64,000 bases of DNA from Flectonema sp. DT1601 (GCA_964019425.1 OZ025817.1:372001-436000); one strand, 5' to 3'. Positions 29,009 to 39,987 are shown, counted from the stretch's first letter. The notes: generated from the letters alone by a model not told the origin. Numbers and translations are program-made.

Positions 29009-30022
29009 TCGCAGGTGCGCAGACAGAAGGGAAGCGGGTCGAAGTCACCAGTTATATCTCGAAGGACAGTCCGACTTGTTAATGGATTCACAGGTGATCT
29101 GTCGGTGACCTGACTTCTTGAAGCAGCAGCTTCCTCCTCACCCTCCGTCACATCGCTGCAGCATGATACTTCCTCTAGTGCCCGTCGTGCTCGTGGGATG
29201 AAGCTAACAACCGTTGTGTTCGTTGTCATCCCACACCCCTCAAGGGATGGGGAGGTTATTCAGTGTTGTTGATAGTTCTTGGTCAACTGACAGAACCGGT
29301 GGCGTGAATGCTGCCCTACTGATAATGTACAACATATTCCAGAGGCACATGGGCTTCCAAAAGGCTACCACATCAACGCAGGACCACCGACCCTCTTCAG
29401 ATTGGCAAGAACAAGCACAACAGGAGGCGCTACAGGGGCTGAACGTACCACCCCGTCCTCACGGGGAAGACCTCTAGACAGCAAGGTCTAATGCAAATCT
29501 GCCATCTGCATCCAAGAATTGGTCCTCCGTCTATCTTGTACAGAAAGAAGCACAGCTTCGAGCCGAATTTCGAAAGCTGAGCACATGGGATGTTCAAGAG
29601 AAGGCCAGTAGCCTAAGCATCGAAGATGGGGGAATTAACAAGCCCGGTCTGGTGGAGCATATTATTAAGGTTCAAATCAGGCCGATAAAAATAAAAATTG
29701 GGTTCCCATTTCATTCCCCACACAACTCAGAGGGAAACCCTGGTTATGGATTGTTCAATGCACGGGATTACTTGTAATTTTTGTGAGCCCTCCTAACACA
29801 CCCCTTGTTTTCACCCCCTCAGGTACCACACGGTCCACACTTTTTGAGATTTTTCAAAGACTTGCTCTAAAGTGCCGAAGGACTGTTTCTTTGGATCGCA
29901 ATCCCCATTTTTGGGGTATATGTTGCAGTTTTCATAATTTGGGTGCCCAAAAGACTTGTTCTCCGGAAAAAAACCGAAAGTGCCCAAAATCTCCGTAAAA
30001 TCGATGCTTGTACCCCCCCCTA
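29009..30022 (+). mobile_element. Inverted-repeat element, copy 2 (left part missing)
   Basis: This is near-identical to about 25,813-26,825 of copy 1, with scattered substitutions and small indels. It starts abruptly near 29,009 and ends with the same GCTTGTACCCCCCCCTA terminus. It lies head-to-head with copy 3, separated only by a 29-bp G-run. Confidence 0.75.
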
Positions 30023-30051
30023 GGGGGGGGGGGGGGGGGGGGGGGGGGGGG
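30023..30051. repeat. 29-bp poly-G at the centre of a large inverted repeat
   Basis: An uninterrupted G-run sits between the TA ends of copies 2 and 3. Similar G-runs flank copy 1. Confidence 0.9.
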
Positions 30052-31753
30052 TAGGGGGGTACAAGCATCGATTTTACGGAGATTTTGGGCACTTTCGGTT
30101 TTTTTCCGGAGAACAAGTCTTTTGGGCACCCAAATTATGAAAACTGCAACATATACCCCAAAAATGGGGATTGCGATCCAAAGAAACAGTTCTTCGGCAC
30201 TTTAGAACAAGTCTTTGAGAAATCTCAAAAAGTGTGGACCGTGTGGTACCTGAGGGGGGTGAAAACAAGGGGTGTGTTAGGAGGGCTCACAAAAATTACA
30301 AGTAATTCCGTGCATTGAACAATCCATAACCAGGGTTTCCCTCTGAGTTGTGTGGGGAATGAAATGGGAACCCAATTTTTATTTTTATCGGCCTGATTTG
30401 AACCTTAATAATATGCTCCACCAGACCGGGCTTGTTAATTCCCCCATCTTCGATGCTTAGGCTACTGGCCTTCTCTTGAACATCCCATGTGCTCAGCTTT
30501 TGAAATTCGGCTCGAAGCTGTGCTTCTTTCTGTACAAGATAGACAGAGGACCAATCCTTGGATGCGGATGGCAGATTAGCATTAGGCCTTGCTGTCTAGA
30601 GGTCTTCCCTGTGAGGACGGAGTGGTACTTTCAGCCCCTGTAGCGCTTCCTGTTGTGCTTGTTCTTGCCAATCTGAAGAGGGTTGGTGGTCCTGCGTTGA
30701 TGTGGTAGCCTTTGGAAGTCTGTGTGCCTCCGGAATATGTTGTCCGTTATCAGTAGGGCAGCCCTCACTCCAATGGTTCCGTTAGTTGACTAAGAACTAT
30801 CAACAACAACACACTGAATAACCTCCCCATCCCTTGAGGGGTGCGGGCAACGAACGCCACGGTTGTTAGCTTCAGCCCACGAGCATGACGGGCACTAGAG
30901 GAAGTATCATGTTGCAGCGATGTGACGGAGGGTGAGGAGGAAGCTGCTGCTTCAAGAAGTCAGGTCGCTGACAGATCACCTGTGAATTCATCAACATGTC
31001 GGACTGTCCTTCGAGATATAGTCGGGGACTTCGACCCGCTTCCCTTCTGTCTGTGCACCGGCGACGTCAACTGTGTCACTCACCCAGGGCTTTGTTGGAT
31101 CTCTCTGCGCCGATCCCTTGTTGCCGCAATATCTGCAGTGTAGTTACGACTCCAAGACCCTAGGAGTAAATCCCCCTCGCTTGGGTACAGTTGCAAGCGG
31201 ATGTCTCTTCCGTACTTCTTCGAATGCTGCATGTACTAGAGTGTCTTGTAATGCCCCGCTGGTGAGTATGGTTGGGTCTTCTGAAGTGATGCCTTGAACG
31301 GCTTTTTGGATGGGGCATGTTGCCCTATGCTGCTGCTGCTTATCTATGGCACTGCTAATTTGAGGCACTACCACTACAGCTGTCTTCAGGCTTATCCCTG
31401 TTTGGGGTACAGACGCTTTCTCTATTCTCTGAGCCTTCTGTGATCGATTCAGATACTGGACGTTTCTGGACCTTTCTCACGCGTATCTTACTTCTGACTG
31501 CCCAAGTGCTGTTGAGTGACTTCAGGGATGTCTCGGGAGGTGTTTTCATGCACTCTGGGATCAATGCTCTCCTCCGCAGAATGACTTTGTGAGCTGCCCT
31601 GCAGAACATCGTTTTCAGCTGCGTTATCCTGCCCGTGAGCCTCGTGACCTCAAGCATGGACGGGCGAGAGCGCGCTGCTCTCTTTCGTGGCGTGTTCTTG
31701 AGGTGGAAACTGATACGATTTACCAAAATTCGGAAAAAGTACTTTATCGACAG
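30052..31753 (-). mobile_element. Inverted-repeat element, copy 3 (inverted)
   Basis: This is the reverse complement of copy 1 and is very similar from the right terminus to about 25,162 of copy 1. It then jumps to the counterpart of about 24,912 and stops at 31,753, so it lacks about 250 bp of the left end and the outermost tip. With copy 2 it makes a ~1-kb-arm inverted repeat centred near 30,037. A tRNA-derived repeat directly abuts its outer edge. Confidence 0.75.
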
Positions 31754-31755
31754 CA

Positions 31756-32010
31756 AAGTTGCGATATCCCAGGGGTAGTGGTATAACTCTCGCCCTGGGG
31801 CTGGGTGATCGCTGGTTCGACCCCTGCCAAACCCCTGCAATAACCCATCGCGCCCGTACACGCAATTAGTTCAAATCCCGCACCCGAAGGGCGTCCAGGG
31901 TAGGCACCTGGTAGACTCTCCTACGTTAAGACTGGAGGGAAGGGAAAATGGGAGGATTTCCATAAAGAGGCTAAGAACACACAAATAAATAAATAAAAAA
32001 AAAAAAGAAA
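31756..32010 (+). repeat. tRNA-derived SINE-like repeat with oligo-A tail
   Basis: The head contains an A-box-like GGTAGTGGTATAAC and a B-box GGTTCGACCCC in tRNA-like spacing. A second B-box-like AGTTCAAATCCC follows near 31,869, then a tRNA-unrelated body, then an A-rich tail (AATAAATAAATAAA plus an A-run to ~32,010). The organisation fits a tRNA-derived SINE, possibly dimeric; only one copy is seen here. Confidence 0.55.
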
Positions 32011-32092
32011 ATCCCAGGGCTGCACAGCCGAGTGGATACCTTAAATCTCTTCGGTAGCCGTGGCAAGGGTTCAATTCCCAGGCACATTTTTT
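32011..32092 (+). repeat. Second tRNA-like sequence with Pol III terminator
   Basis: An A-box-like GCACAGCCGAGTGG (as in Leu/Ser tRNAs) and a B-box GGGTTCAATTCCC are followed by TTTTTT. I cannot pair the acceptor-stem ends, so it is more likely a SINE head or tRNA pseudogene than a functional tRNA. Confidence 0.45.
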
Positions 32093-32841
32093 GTGTTTTT
32101 CAACCAGAAAAATTAGTAAGCAGAAAATAGCAAGGAAAAGGATACAAAATTGGACTTAACTTAACGCGAGCGAAGCGAGCGTAAAGTTAAGTTCAAATTT
32201 TTACCCTGGACGGGTACCTAGCCAGACACAGGGAATAAAAACAGACGTGGCTTGGTTGTAAAAATAATGTTTGTTCAGAAAGCTTAAAAAAAAAAATTTG
32301 TGTGCGAGCAACGCGAGCCTGGAAGGGGTATCTCTAGTGCGGGTTTGCGGGTTTTTCCCTTTTGAAGAAATACTGCTTGTCTAACGATCAGCTTCTGCAA
32401 CCAAGTCGGTGCAGCAAACTTATTGTCAATGAGCGGACCCTTCGGAAAACAGAAAAAACAATTGAATTATTTTGACACTAGCAATAAATAATGAAATGAA
32501 AACAAGAGAAAATGATATTAGATAAATTAAACACTGCCATTTGCAAGGTTCCCAAGTGGTAAGGGTTTGCGGGTTTGCGGGTTCACAGGGGTAGGGCGGG
32601 TGGGAAAACGCTTTGCGTTAAGACCCTTCCTAGCCTGAATAAATGACAGTCAGTTTAAGGCCATAACTGCGCCGGACCAATTAGCTACGCATTCTTTTTG
32701 CACCTGATAAAAGAAAGAAGATAGAAAACAATTCACTCGGTAACCATAAACATATAGTTGTCAACTTGGTGGTCTACCCTTGACGAGTAGGCGTTGGGGT
32801 GTTGGGTCTGCCGTTGGGCTGGATGCCTGCCGGGCCCTGCT
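32093..32841. other. Non-coding repeat-rich stretch
   Basis: It contains a hairpin-forming segment near 32,157-32,197 (arms AACTTAAC and GTTAAGTT around GCGAGCGAAGCGAGC) and two places with iterated GGGTTTGC (near 32,340 and 32,563-32,582). There is no coding signal. Confidence 0.4.
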
Positions 32842-32905
32842 AACTGAATCTGAGAGTTGCATTATTTTGAAATATTCGAAACTGTGAATTAATTATATTC
32901 TGAAA
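32842..32905 (-). pseudogene. Relic of the astacin gene's 5' end
   Basis: On the minus strand this repeats the acceptor, 5' leader, ATG (32,862) and first codons of the astacin gene at 35,111-35,130, with a few substitutions and a short deletion. Homology stops after about eight codons. It is a truncated duplicate, not a working gene. Confidence 0.7.
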
Positions 32906-33653
32906 ACTAGACTCGACTTGGTCAACATTCATTCCAATCGATAAAGACTGGAGGTTCATCAACTGATGAGATTGAAATTAAAATATTCATTTGACTACCA
33001 CACTAACAAGTGCAGCAGTACAGAAAAAGAAAAAAACACCAAAAAAAAACAACAAAAAGAGCTTTTCCCGGAGCTCATCGTAGTGTTCGCGTCTACTCCA
33101 CCAGCATTGCGAAGACTAAAAAGAGAACCAGTTCCGTGTCGATAAAAACGATCAAATGAAATATGATCTTCGAAAAGATATAAAACTCATTATTAGAAAC
33201 AAGTGAGAGGGATGTTTACATCAAAGAAGCTCAACCGCGACATTGGGTTCCAAATCATCTCCGATCCTTCACATCAGATTGACTAACTGAGGAAGGCGAG
33301 GGACATGTCTGGTCGGTACAAGTTTGGTGAAGAGATGCAGATCTCTTTCAGAAACTTACCTCCGATCGTAGGCGGTGACTTGATTTCAATGTGAATTGAA
33401 AAGAAAAAAACACACAAGAAAAAGATAATAAATAAATATAAATTGACCAAATAAACAAGAGAGGAGCAAGCAACCACCGTCGGTTAAAATAAGAAGAAAC
33501 ACAACAGCAGAAGGTTAATATGAGAAAACCACAATAAACCTAAACAAGGGGTGAATTAAGCAAGGGAGGTGGCCCCTCCACCCGTGTGAAGGAAATATTG
33601 TTCTTTCAAAAATATATTCAAAGTATGCAAATAATTTCGTTTTGCTTTTTTTT
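32906..33653. other. Spacer downstream of the astacin gene
   Basis: The sequence is AT-rich, includes the presumed astacin 3' UTR on the minus strand, and has no other coding signal. Confidence 0.4.
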
Positions 33654-35111
33654 TTAATGACCATTTTCATCCTCGCACTCCGGAGAATAATAACTGCGAG
33701 TGACAATCGGCCCATCTTTAAAGTAAATCGTCGCCACCATGTTGTATGCTCCAGCTGTGCAGTAAATATTCGTCCATGGGTAAGTGGTGGCTGTGTGTGT
33801 GTTCGTAGGCCAGCTGTTGGTATTCAAGTAATCAACTTTTATAATTCCATTGTGACACTTTTGAGGAGAAGCACTCACACCAAAACGAGACATGATCATA
33901 TTATCACCAGTCTTCTTATCAATTCCACAACTAGAGTAACACAACTGTTGCTCAACCACAAAGAGTTCTCCAGAACATTGAATGCTTGGCGTGCATTGTG
34001 TGACGTCTGATGGCTTTACACTGATCGAGTAAATCCTAGACTCTTGCCAACTTGTTTTACAGTTCCAGACTCCGTGTTTGACGTAGTACACATGGCCAGC
34101 TTCCAGTTCATTGGGAAAGTGACCCTCAGTAATGTAACCAAGGTATTGTTCACTACCAGTAGTGTAGTCGTAAAGGTTGAATTGGTTGTACGCATCTCCA
34201 TTGACGTTGTTTGGATTGTAATTTACTACGTGAAGTTCCAATTCCCAAAAGTCATTGCATCTAATTTCAACATCAAATGAAGTATCAAACGGCCCAGGCA
34301 CAATTCCATAAATGCGATCGATCGCTGCAATGTCTCCGACACTCAGACCAATATTCTGACCAATCAGTGTGTCAAAAGGAGGAGGGGCCTCAACAGTGAC
34401 CATTCCATTGGAAGAGAACGTAGTCGAACCATAGTGCATGATACTTTCATAGTCGTACGGTCCAATGGTTTGTACTCCTGAGATGTCAAAGTTACTTTCT
34501 CTACCAGAAATGATATTCTGGTAATGGATGGTTACGAAGTTGTCTCGGTCAGAACGAGAATGTTCGTGACGGATTCCAAGTGTGTGAAGGATTTCATGGA
34601 TCGCAGTTCCAATTGAACAACCAACTCCGAGATTCAAAACGTTAACCTGACCACTTGGATTTACTCCTACTTCAGAGTAGCAGAATCCGTTACCGTCATC
34701 ACGAACATCAACATAAGGAATGATGCAGTCGTTTCCTGAACATTCTCTGAATCGAATACAGGTGTCAGCTTCAATTGCAACAATTGCTGCCGCCAAGTTG
34801 TTTATCGCATCGTTGCTCAACGACCAGTCGATTTCGTACACAACTTCAAAATTAGTCCACCTGTTGCTGTTCTGTAAATCGATGCCGCTGTTGCTGAGTC
34901 CTTTTATTCCTTTTACTGGGGGGGCTGCAACTACCCCAACAGGACCTTTGTCGACAATCATATCTCCGCCAACAAACTCATAAGTCCTTCCCCTGATATC
35001 AACAGTCGCAGGCAATCCTTTTACTTCTTCTGATGGAATGGCTCTCGCAGACACGGAAGATGCCGCCGCTAAGAACGCAGCGGCAAACTGAATCTGGCGT
35101 GAGAGTTGCAT
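33654..35111 (-). CDS. Secreted astacin-family zinc metalloprotease
   Basis: This is a 485-aa intronless protein. An Ala-rich N-terminal signal peptide (about residues 1-23) precedes a pro-region. The catalytic domain carries the astacin signature HEILHTLGIRHEHSRSDRD at 172-190 (three zinc-binding His plus the catalytic Glu) and the Met-turn SIMHYG at 223-228, both intact. Cysteines in FRECSGNDC and NGFCYSEVGV fit the usual disulfides. A Cys-containing C-terminal region of ~200 residues follows that I do not recognise; it could bind substrate or matrix. Family members cut extracellular proteins. An acceptor ends at 35,131, 19 nt before the ATG, and a piggyBac element begins just 25 bp beyond it. 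Loss of that element would leave normal spacing of ~310 bp to the upstream gene. Confidence 0.93.
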   Translation of the reverse strand: MQLSRQIQFAAAFLAAASSVSARAIPSEEVKGLPATVDIRGRTYEFVGGDMIVDKGPVGVVAAPPVKGIKGLSNSGIDLQNSNRWTNFEVVYEIDWSLSNDAINNLAAAIVAIEADTCIRFRECSGNDCIIPYVDVRDDGNGFCYSEVGVNPSGQVNVLNLGVGCSIGTAIHEILHTLGIRHEHSRSDRDNFVTIHYQNIISGRESNFDISGVQTIGPYDYESIMHYGSTTFSSNGMVTVEAPPPFDTLIGQNIGLSVGDIAAIDRIYGIVPGPFDTSFDVEIRCNDFWELELHVVNYNPNNVNGDAYNQFNLYDYTTGSEQYLGYITEGHFPNELEAGHVYYVKHGVWNCKTSWQESRIYSISVKPSDVTQCTPSIQCSGELFVVEQQLCYSSCGIDKKTGDNMIMSRFGVSASPQKCHNGIIKVDYLNTNSWPTNTHTATTYPWTNIYCTAGAYNMVATIYFKDGPIVTRSYYSPECEDENGH

Positions 35112-35151
35112 TATTTTGAAGTGTTTGAAACTGTGAATGGGTTTTATTATA

Positions 35152-36892
35152 TTAACCCATTAAGGACGGGGGGTCCACTACAGTGGTTATTTTGAACTTT
35201 TATTTTCGCTAAGGGGAAAACCCGGCTAACGCTACCCAGGGGGGGTGTAATCGAGGCCGTTTCGCGACGAATCTTGTGTGGGATGGCGTGGTTCGCTGTG
35301 TTTTTATTCATGAAATTCAAAACTAATAATCGAAATTTTACCACCTAACAAGAAGTTTCGTCTGCCTGTTGAAATTGATACAAGTTTGGCGTCCTATGAA
35401 AGTCTGATGATGATGGATTCTGTATCGGAGTCGTCATCTGACAGCAACACAGCAAAGGTATCAAAGTGGGGGGGCAAAACCAAGAGAATCCCCAGGGGAA
35501 AACAGAAAGGACCTACCCAGAGTGTGAGCGACTTTAATGAAATGAGCGAATTGAAGGCATCCAACTCATTTTCACTGATCATGTGCTTAAAATGATATTT
35601 CGACACACTCTTGCCTACCCGATTGACAAAGAGAGATGAAGTCACTAGAAGTTGGTGAACTGAAATGCTTTCTCCGTAATTTCCACACTGCTAACAAACG
35701 CATTCCTGCTTCTTATGTCCATAGTCTTGTTAAACCCCATAATAATAAAGGGCATTGGGTGACGTTTGACAATTTTAATTCGTCATACGCATTTCTTGTT
35801 TTGATGTTAGCGAAAGGGTTCCACTGTGTTGGAACAGCCTGACGGAACAGAAAGGGAGTTCTGTTGATGTTACAAAACCGAAGGCTACCCCTGGACCGGA
35901 CGACTAAGCAAATCGGAAGTGAAAGAAAGACCGAAGAATCTTACTGCTTCTTACCTTCAGTCAAGCACCTTATCCACCATATAAAGTGGAGAGACTCAAA
36001 GGATGTGCATCTTTTCAGTACTCTTCCCTTACGTGAGCACCGTGTCGATGTATATCGCTGGATTAGGAAGAGAAATAAAAAAGAAAAAGTGCCGATCAAA
36101 CTACCGTGCAAGTAGACAGATACACCAAGACGATGGGAGGTGTTAACCTGATGGATAGCGCGAAGGGAAGGGCGAACAGAAACCTTCAAACTAAACGATG
36201 GCATCTAAAGGTTTTCGACTACTTGCTGAAAGTTTCGATGTTCAACACGTTTACCCTTCAAAAGAAATGCGGTAAGGATACTGGTACCTACACACGGTAT
36301 GTAGAGGAGCTCGCTATGCAACACGTCAGTGACGGGACGTCGAGAGACAAGACAACCAATACTACATCTACTATTGACTCGGGTTCGCACTTTTCACACA
36401 TGTTCAGCACCACTGAGCACTATCCATCAATATTTGGCGCTGCTAAACAATGTAAGTATCACAATACTCGAGTGAGGACTACTTATGGATGCCAGGGGTG
36501 TAAGGTTTTTATGTGTCCTGCACCCTGTTTTGGCAAATACCACTTAAATCTTACAAAGGGGAGAACATTTGCGTCCCATACCACTACCTCTGTGTCGGGA
36601 GGTGCTATCCGGGAAGAATGTACTAAGGGGAAGACCCCTGCACTCACAACAACATCAAAATTGAAGAGGCGCAAGGAGTCATAAGAACTGAGCTTATTTT
36701 TGTCTTTGGTGGTGTTTTCATTTGTTCTGTTCACCCTTTAGGTGGTGAATGTGTGTGTATTTTTAACGGGCAGGCAATGGCGGTTCACTTTGTCACATCA
36801 CCTTTCCGAGCCCCCCTACCCCTTTTCCCCGTTAGCTCTTTTTTCAAAAAAAGTCAAAAAACCGGGTTTTACCCCCGTCCGTAATGGGTTAA
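35152..36892 (+). mobile_element. piggyBac-family DNA transposon, degenerate copy (with TTAA duplications)
   Basis: TTAA flanks both ends (35,152-35,155 and 36,889-36,892). The termini are inverted repeats beginning CCCATTAAGGACGGGGG on the left and CCCATTACGGACGGGGG on the right. The 1,733-bp body is shorter than a full piggyBac (about 2.4 kb). Its position in a short intergenic spacer beside the astacin acceptor indicates insertion into an existing gene cluster. Confidence 0.92.
35386..36684 (+). pseudogene. piggyBac transposase remnant
   Basis: Transposase homology is spread over several frames. There is an acidic N-terminal piece (35,386-35,595), a piece with VTFDNFNSSYAFLVLMLAKG (the piggyBac 'DNFyTS' catalytic region, to 35,842), a KWRDSKDVHLFSTL segment near 35,985, and an intact C-terminal frame (36,106-36,684) with RYTKTMGGVNLMDS and a Cys-rich zinc-ribbon (CQGCKVFMCPAPCFGKYH). 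The central part with the first catalytic Asp is missing and stops break the frame, so it should be non-autonomous. Confidence 0.85.
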
Positions 36893-37158
36893 AAAGAAAG
36901 AAGAAAACAAACTGAGGGATTGAATACACATTTTGTGTTAATTTGAGACTTTTTTTGTTTGTCGCAAAACATCTGATACCGTTATCAAGTAGCAGGACCA
37001 CAAAATAGTGTTTTCTTAGGCAAGGGATTATGGAAATGACATCGTGTCGGTGTTTCTTTTTACGTTCGGTGGCAGTGGCAGCTTTGGTTTGAATGTTGTG
37101 TTTCGAATTCACAACTTTCGAATTCGACATTCTCAGCAAGCCAGTTTTTATTTAGAGT

Positions 37159-37587
37159 TCATTCTGGCTTGTCAACAGTACCTCCAGCTTTAGTATTCCA
37201 GTTATATTGTATTCCGAGATGACCAGGTTTGTAGCCGTCGATAACCTCCCATTTGAGAGCACCACCAGAACTGCATCCCTCGTATTCGACCCAAGTATCG
37301 CCTGCGTTGTGCGGAAACTCATTCTTCTTCACAGCTGCTTCATCAATTCGAATCTTCAGGATGTAGTGCTTTGACTGGTCGATGGGAAAATCAAAGACGT
37401 CTTCCGAGTTCAACTTATTAGAGATCCACTGTAAGGTTTCTTTCAAACTGCTTTGATACGTTATGGCACCAGGTTTTCCCATAAAGCCGGACTTTCCTGC
37501 TTCTTCTACCAACTTCCAACCAATCTCAGATTCTTTCAACTTGTCCGCGTCACATGTGCATAACTTGAACTGGTCTTCCGCACACAT
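37159..37587 (-). CDS. Unrecognised 142-aa protein
   Basis: I do not recognise this protein. It is small and soluble-looking, without signal peptide or membrane segment. Early Cys residues (MCAEDQFKLCTCD) are followed by a helix-rich first half and a second half with strand-like segments (HYILKIRID, TWVEYEGC, ALKWEVIDGY, LGIQYNWN). The pattern suggests a compact alpha/beta or beta-sandwich domain. A clean acceptor (TATCTGATCTCAG, ending at 37,600) lies 12 nt before the ATG, which supports it being a real gene. Its original neighbour downstream is the astacin gene, now separated by the piggyBac element. Confidence 0.7.
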   Translation of the reverse strand: MCAEDQFKLCTCDADKLKESEIGWKLVEEAGKSGFMGKPGAITYQSSLKETLQWISNKLNSEDVFDFPIDQSKHYILKIRIDEAAVKKNEFPHNAGDTWVEYEGCSSGGALKWEVIDGYKPGHLGIQYNWNTKAGGTVDKPE

Positions 37588-37869
37588 TTTTAATTTTGTC
37601 TGAGATCAGATATTTTATTTATTACACATCATAACCAATCGATTAAACGACGCTGTCAGATAATTAATTGAATCTTATTATTGTCAACTAAATCTAACTT
37701 ACAAGTAAACGAGTGCTAACTGACTACTGATGCAAACGAGAATATAATAAAGAAAGGGACTTGCATGCTGAGAATAGCTCAGCTCAGAAGGAGCAAATAA
37801 TGAAAGTCCACCACACCTCAGATTTTACTGAATAATTTCTTTATTTATTGTTTCCGGGTCAGCGCCATA
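37588..37869. other. Short spacer
   Basis: AT-rich sequence upstream of the 142-aa gene; nothing coding is seen. Confidence 0.4.
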
Positions 37870-37879
37870 TTTTATAAGT

Positions 37880-39190
37880 AGCTCAACAATTGGCGTGTGC
37901 ACCGCGTTTTATGCTGTGAGCACTGTAATTTTCCATGCGAGAATCCTTCTTCCAAAGTCCTGTGAGCTTTGCAGTGTCGACTTTTGTTAAACGATCGAAG
38001 AATCCCAACCTTATGATGGCTCTGTATCTCCTCCGTCCATCTTCCGGTGATTACCGCGAACCTTGAAGCCGTGTACGGATTCTCCCTCTTTCCCTTCGGA
38101 ATCTGGTTCCAGTCCACAATTACTGTTAAAGGGTCGCTGAATGAAGCTGCCCGAGGACAGCGCCGCGACCTCCCCCCAGCGAGACATTGTTTTCCAGGCA
38201 ACCATTACGGCGGTTGAAACCCCTAGCTCCTGTGTTTGACACCATTCTTCCAGAATTTCCCTTGGGATCGGAGTTGCTTGCGACTCGGGCACCGTAGCAC
38301 CGTCTGCCCTTAGGGCCACCTGAAGGCTCCTGAGGGGTTGGTTTTCCATCCCGAGGTGTTTCATAATACCCGACAATGCCTTTGCGTAGTTTAGTAAACT
38401 TTGTGACTTCGCCCCTGTAGCGGTTACGAATAAGACCGCAGAATTTGCATCCATGGGTAGGCTCCTGTCGGTGACCCACCTCACATACCTCGACCATAAT
38501 CGTTTTCTCTGGTCGATGGTAGACACCGCCCACATCTTTCTTACGATGGCGCGTACCCGCTTTTCTCTGCTGCCTTTATGGTGACTTCGTCTTCTGATTG
38601 AGTCCTTCTTGTTGGTCTGCGTTGCAAGATCTGTAAAGTTGCTTGCTCCATTATTCCTTTTCCTTTGACCAACTCGTCTTGCCGCATTTTGGCGATTATG
38701 CTCCCGGTTTTTTTGCTTAATAAAGTTATACTTGGCCGGGTGCAAGTAAACTTCCTTTCCTGTACTGCGATTCAATTTTTCCGCACCTGCTGGGGCCAAC
38801 GGCCTGGACCTAAAAAAGCCTTCGTTGGCCTTGATTTCGGGGTCCAGGTGTTCTTATTTTTCTTCGAAGCTTTTTGAATTGACCTGTCGATGTAGTCGTG
38901 TTGATTGGCTTCCATTTCCGTCAATACATCGCTGAGTCTGGCCCCCCGTACAACATATCCTTGTTGTACACGAAGCAGCGATAGACTCCTATTTCCCAAG
39001 CTAACCATTTCAGGCATCCCCTCCCAGGAGTTCTGCCACCCGAATCCAGTCGACGAGCATTTCAAAATAAGCGAGCTTACCATACACATCGCTTTACACA
39101 TTACATCTGCTTTCGTTGGAGCACCATTCGGTATTTTCACATTCGTACCTGTTATGACATTGTTAGAATTTATACTGGGTGTCGGCATTT
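37880..39190 (-). mobile_element. Fossil tyrosine-recombinase-bearing mobile element
   Basis: Minus-strand coding remnants include a Lys/Arg-rich segment, a core-binding-like helical part and tyrosine-recombinase-type motifs (an Arg-containing RWGE box and a later HSIKRG box). It is reminiscent of the recombinases of DIRS/VIPER-type or Crypton-type elements; the family is uncertain. It is broken in a few places. No reverse transcriptase or terminal repeats are visible here, so only a fragment is left. Confidence 0.55.
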
Positions 39191-39987
39191 ATATAAGAAC
39201 ATCTAACTTAATTTTACAAAATTACTATTTAGCTACCAAATAGAAGACTACCTGAAAGATATAGGTAAACCTTTGGCAGGTGTTTTCATGCGCGATGAGA
39301 TACCACACGATCATCTGGATCCCTCCAATTTATGAAAGGTAATATTAAGAACGCGCTCGATCCGACTAACTTAAATCCACTCGACAGGCTCCAACATGTC
39401 TTTTCCTTACCTGTATTCGGAACTAAGATGTTATTAGAAAAGATAGTAAAGTAAACTCAACAATAATCAAAGATGGTTCCACAAGGCAAAACTACCAACG
39501 CACTGCTAAACACCACACACAGTACTAATCGAAAAGCCTGGTGCACAATTGGTTGCGGGGAGATTCCTTTTTGGGAGCATTCTTAAAGAAGGCTTGACTG
39601 TTTATTTTTATAGGTGAAATCTATCCAGCAAGAAGTGAGACTGAGTGACACACTTTCTGGTAATGGTACCGTACAGGCACAATGATATGAGAAGAAGGTT
39701 TTCAATCACAGCGTTTAAGCACTTCCACACAGAGGTTCGGGATAGTCTTGAGAGCAAATTCGCCATCGATGTGAACAACATTATCTTCTAACTTCATGAG
39801 GGTTGCGGCGCCAAGTTCCCCATTTATCTTTCTGATGTACTACAACCCGACGATCTTACGACCGTGGGTTGCAAAAGGATACATCTTTGTGAACTTTGAA
39901 ATTGTTTTTTAAGCCATTTAGCAGGAGTTGGTGAATTTCTATGAGGCAAGAATGAGAATGAGAGATGGGTTTCCGCTGATTTAGTAC
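39191..39987. other. Spacer between the fossil element and the kinase-like gene
   Basis: No conserved frame or repeat could be recognised in this stretch. Confidence 0.35.

Noticed and set aside
26556-30318. Several ~65-100 codon frames in the G-run element (for example around 29,811-30,116)
   Set aside because: They read through G-runs and inverted copies of the same terminal sequence; the Pro/Gly-run content is artefactual.
32011-32092. Functional tRNA gene
   Set aside because: A- and B-boxes are present but acceptor-stem ends do not pair, so I call it a tRNA-derived repeat.
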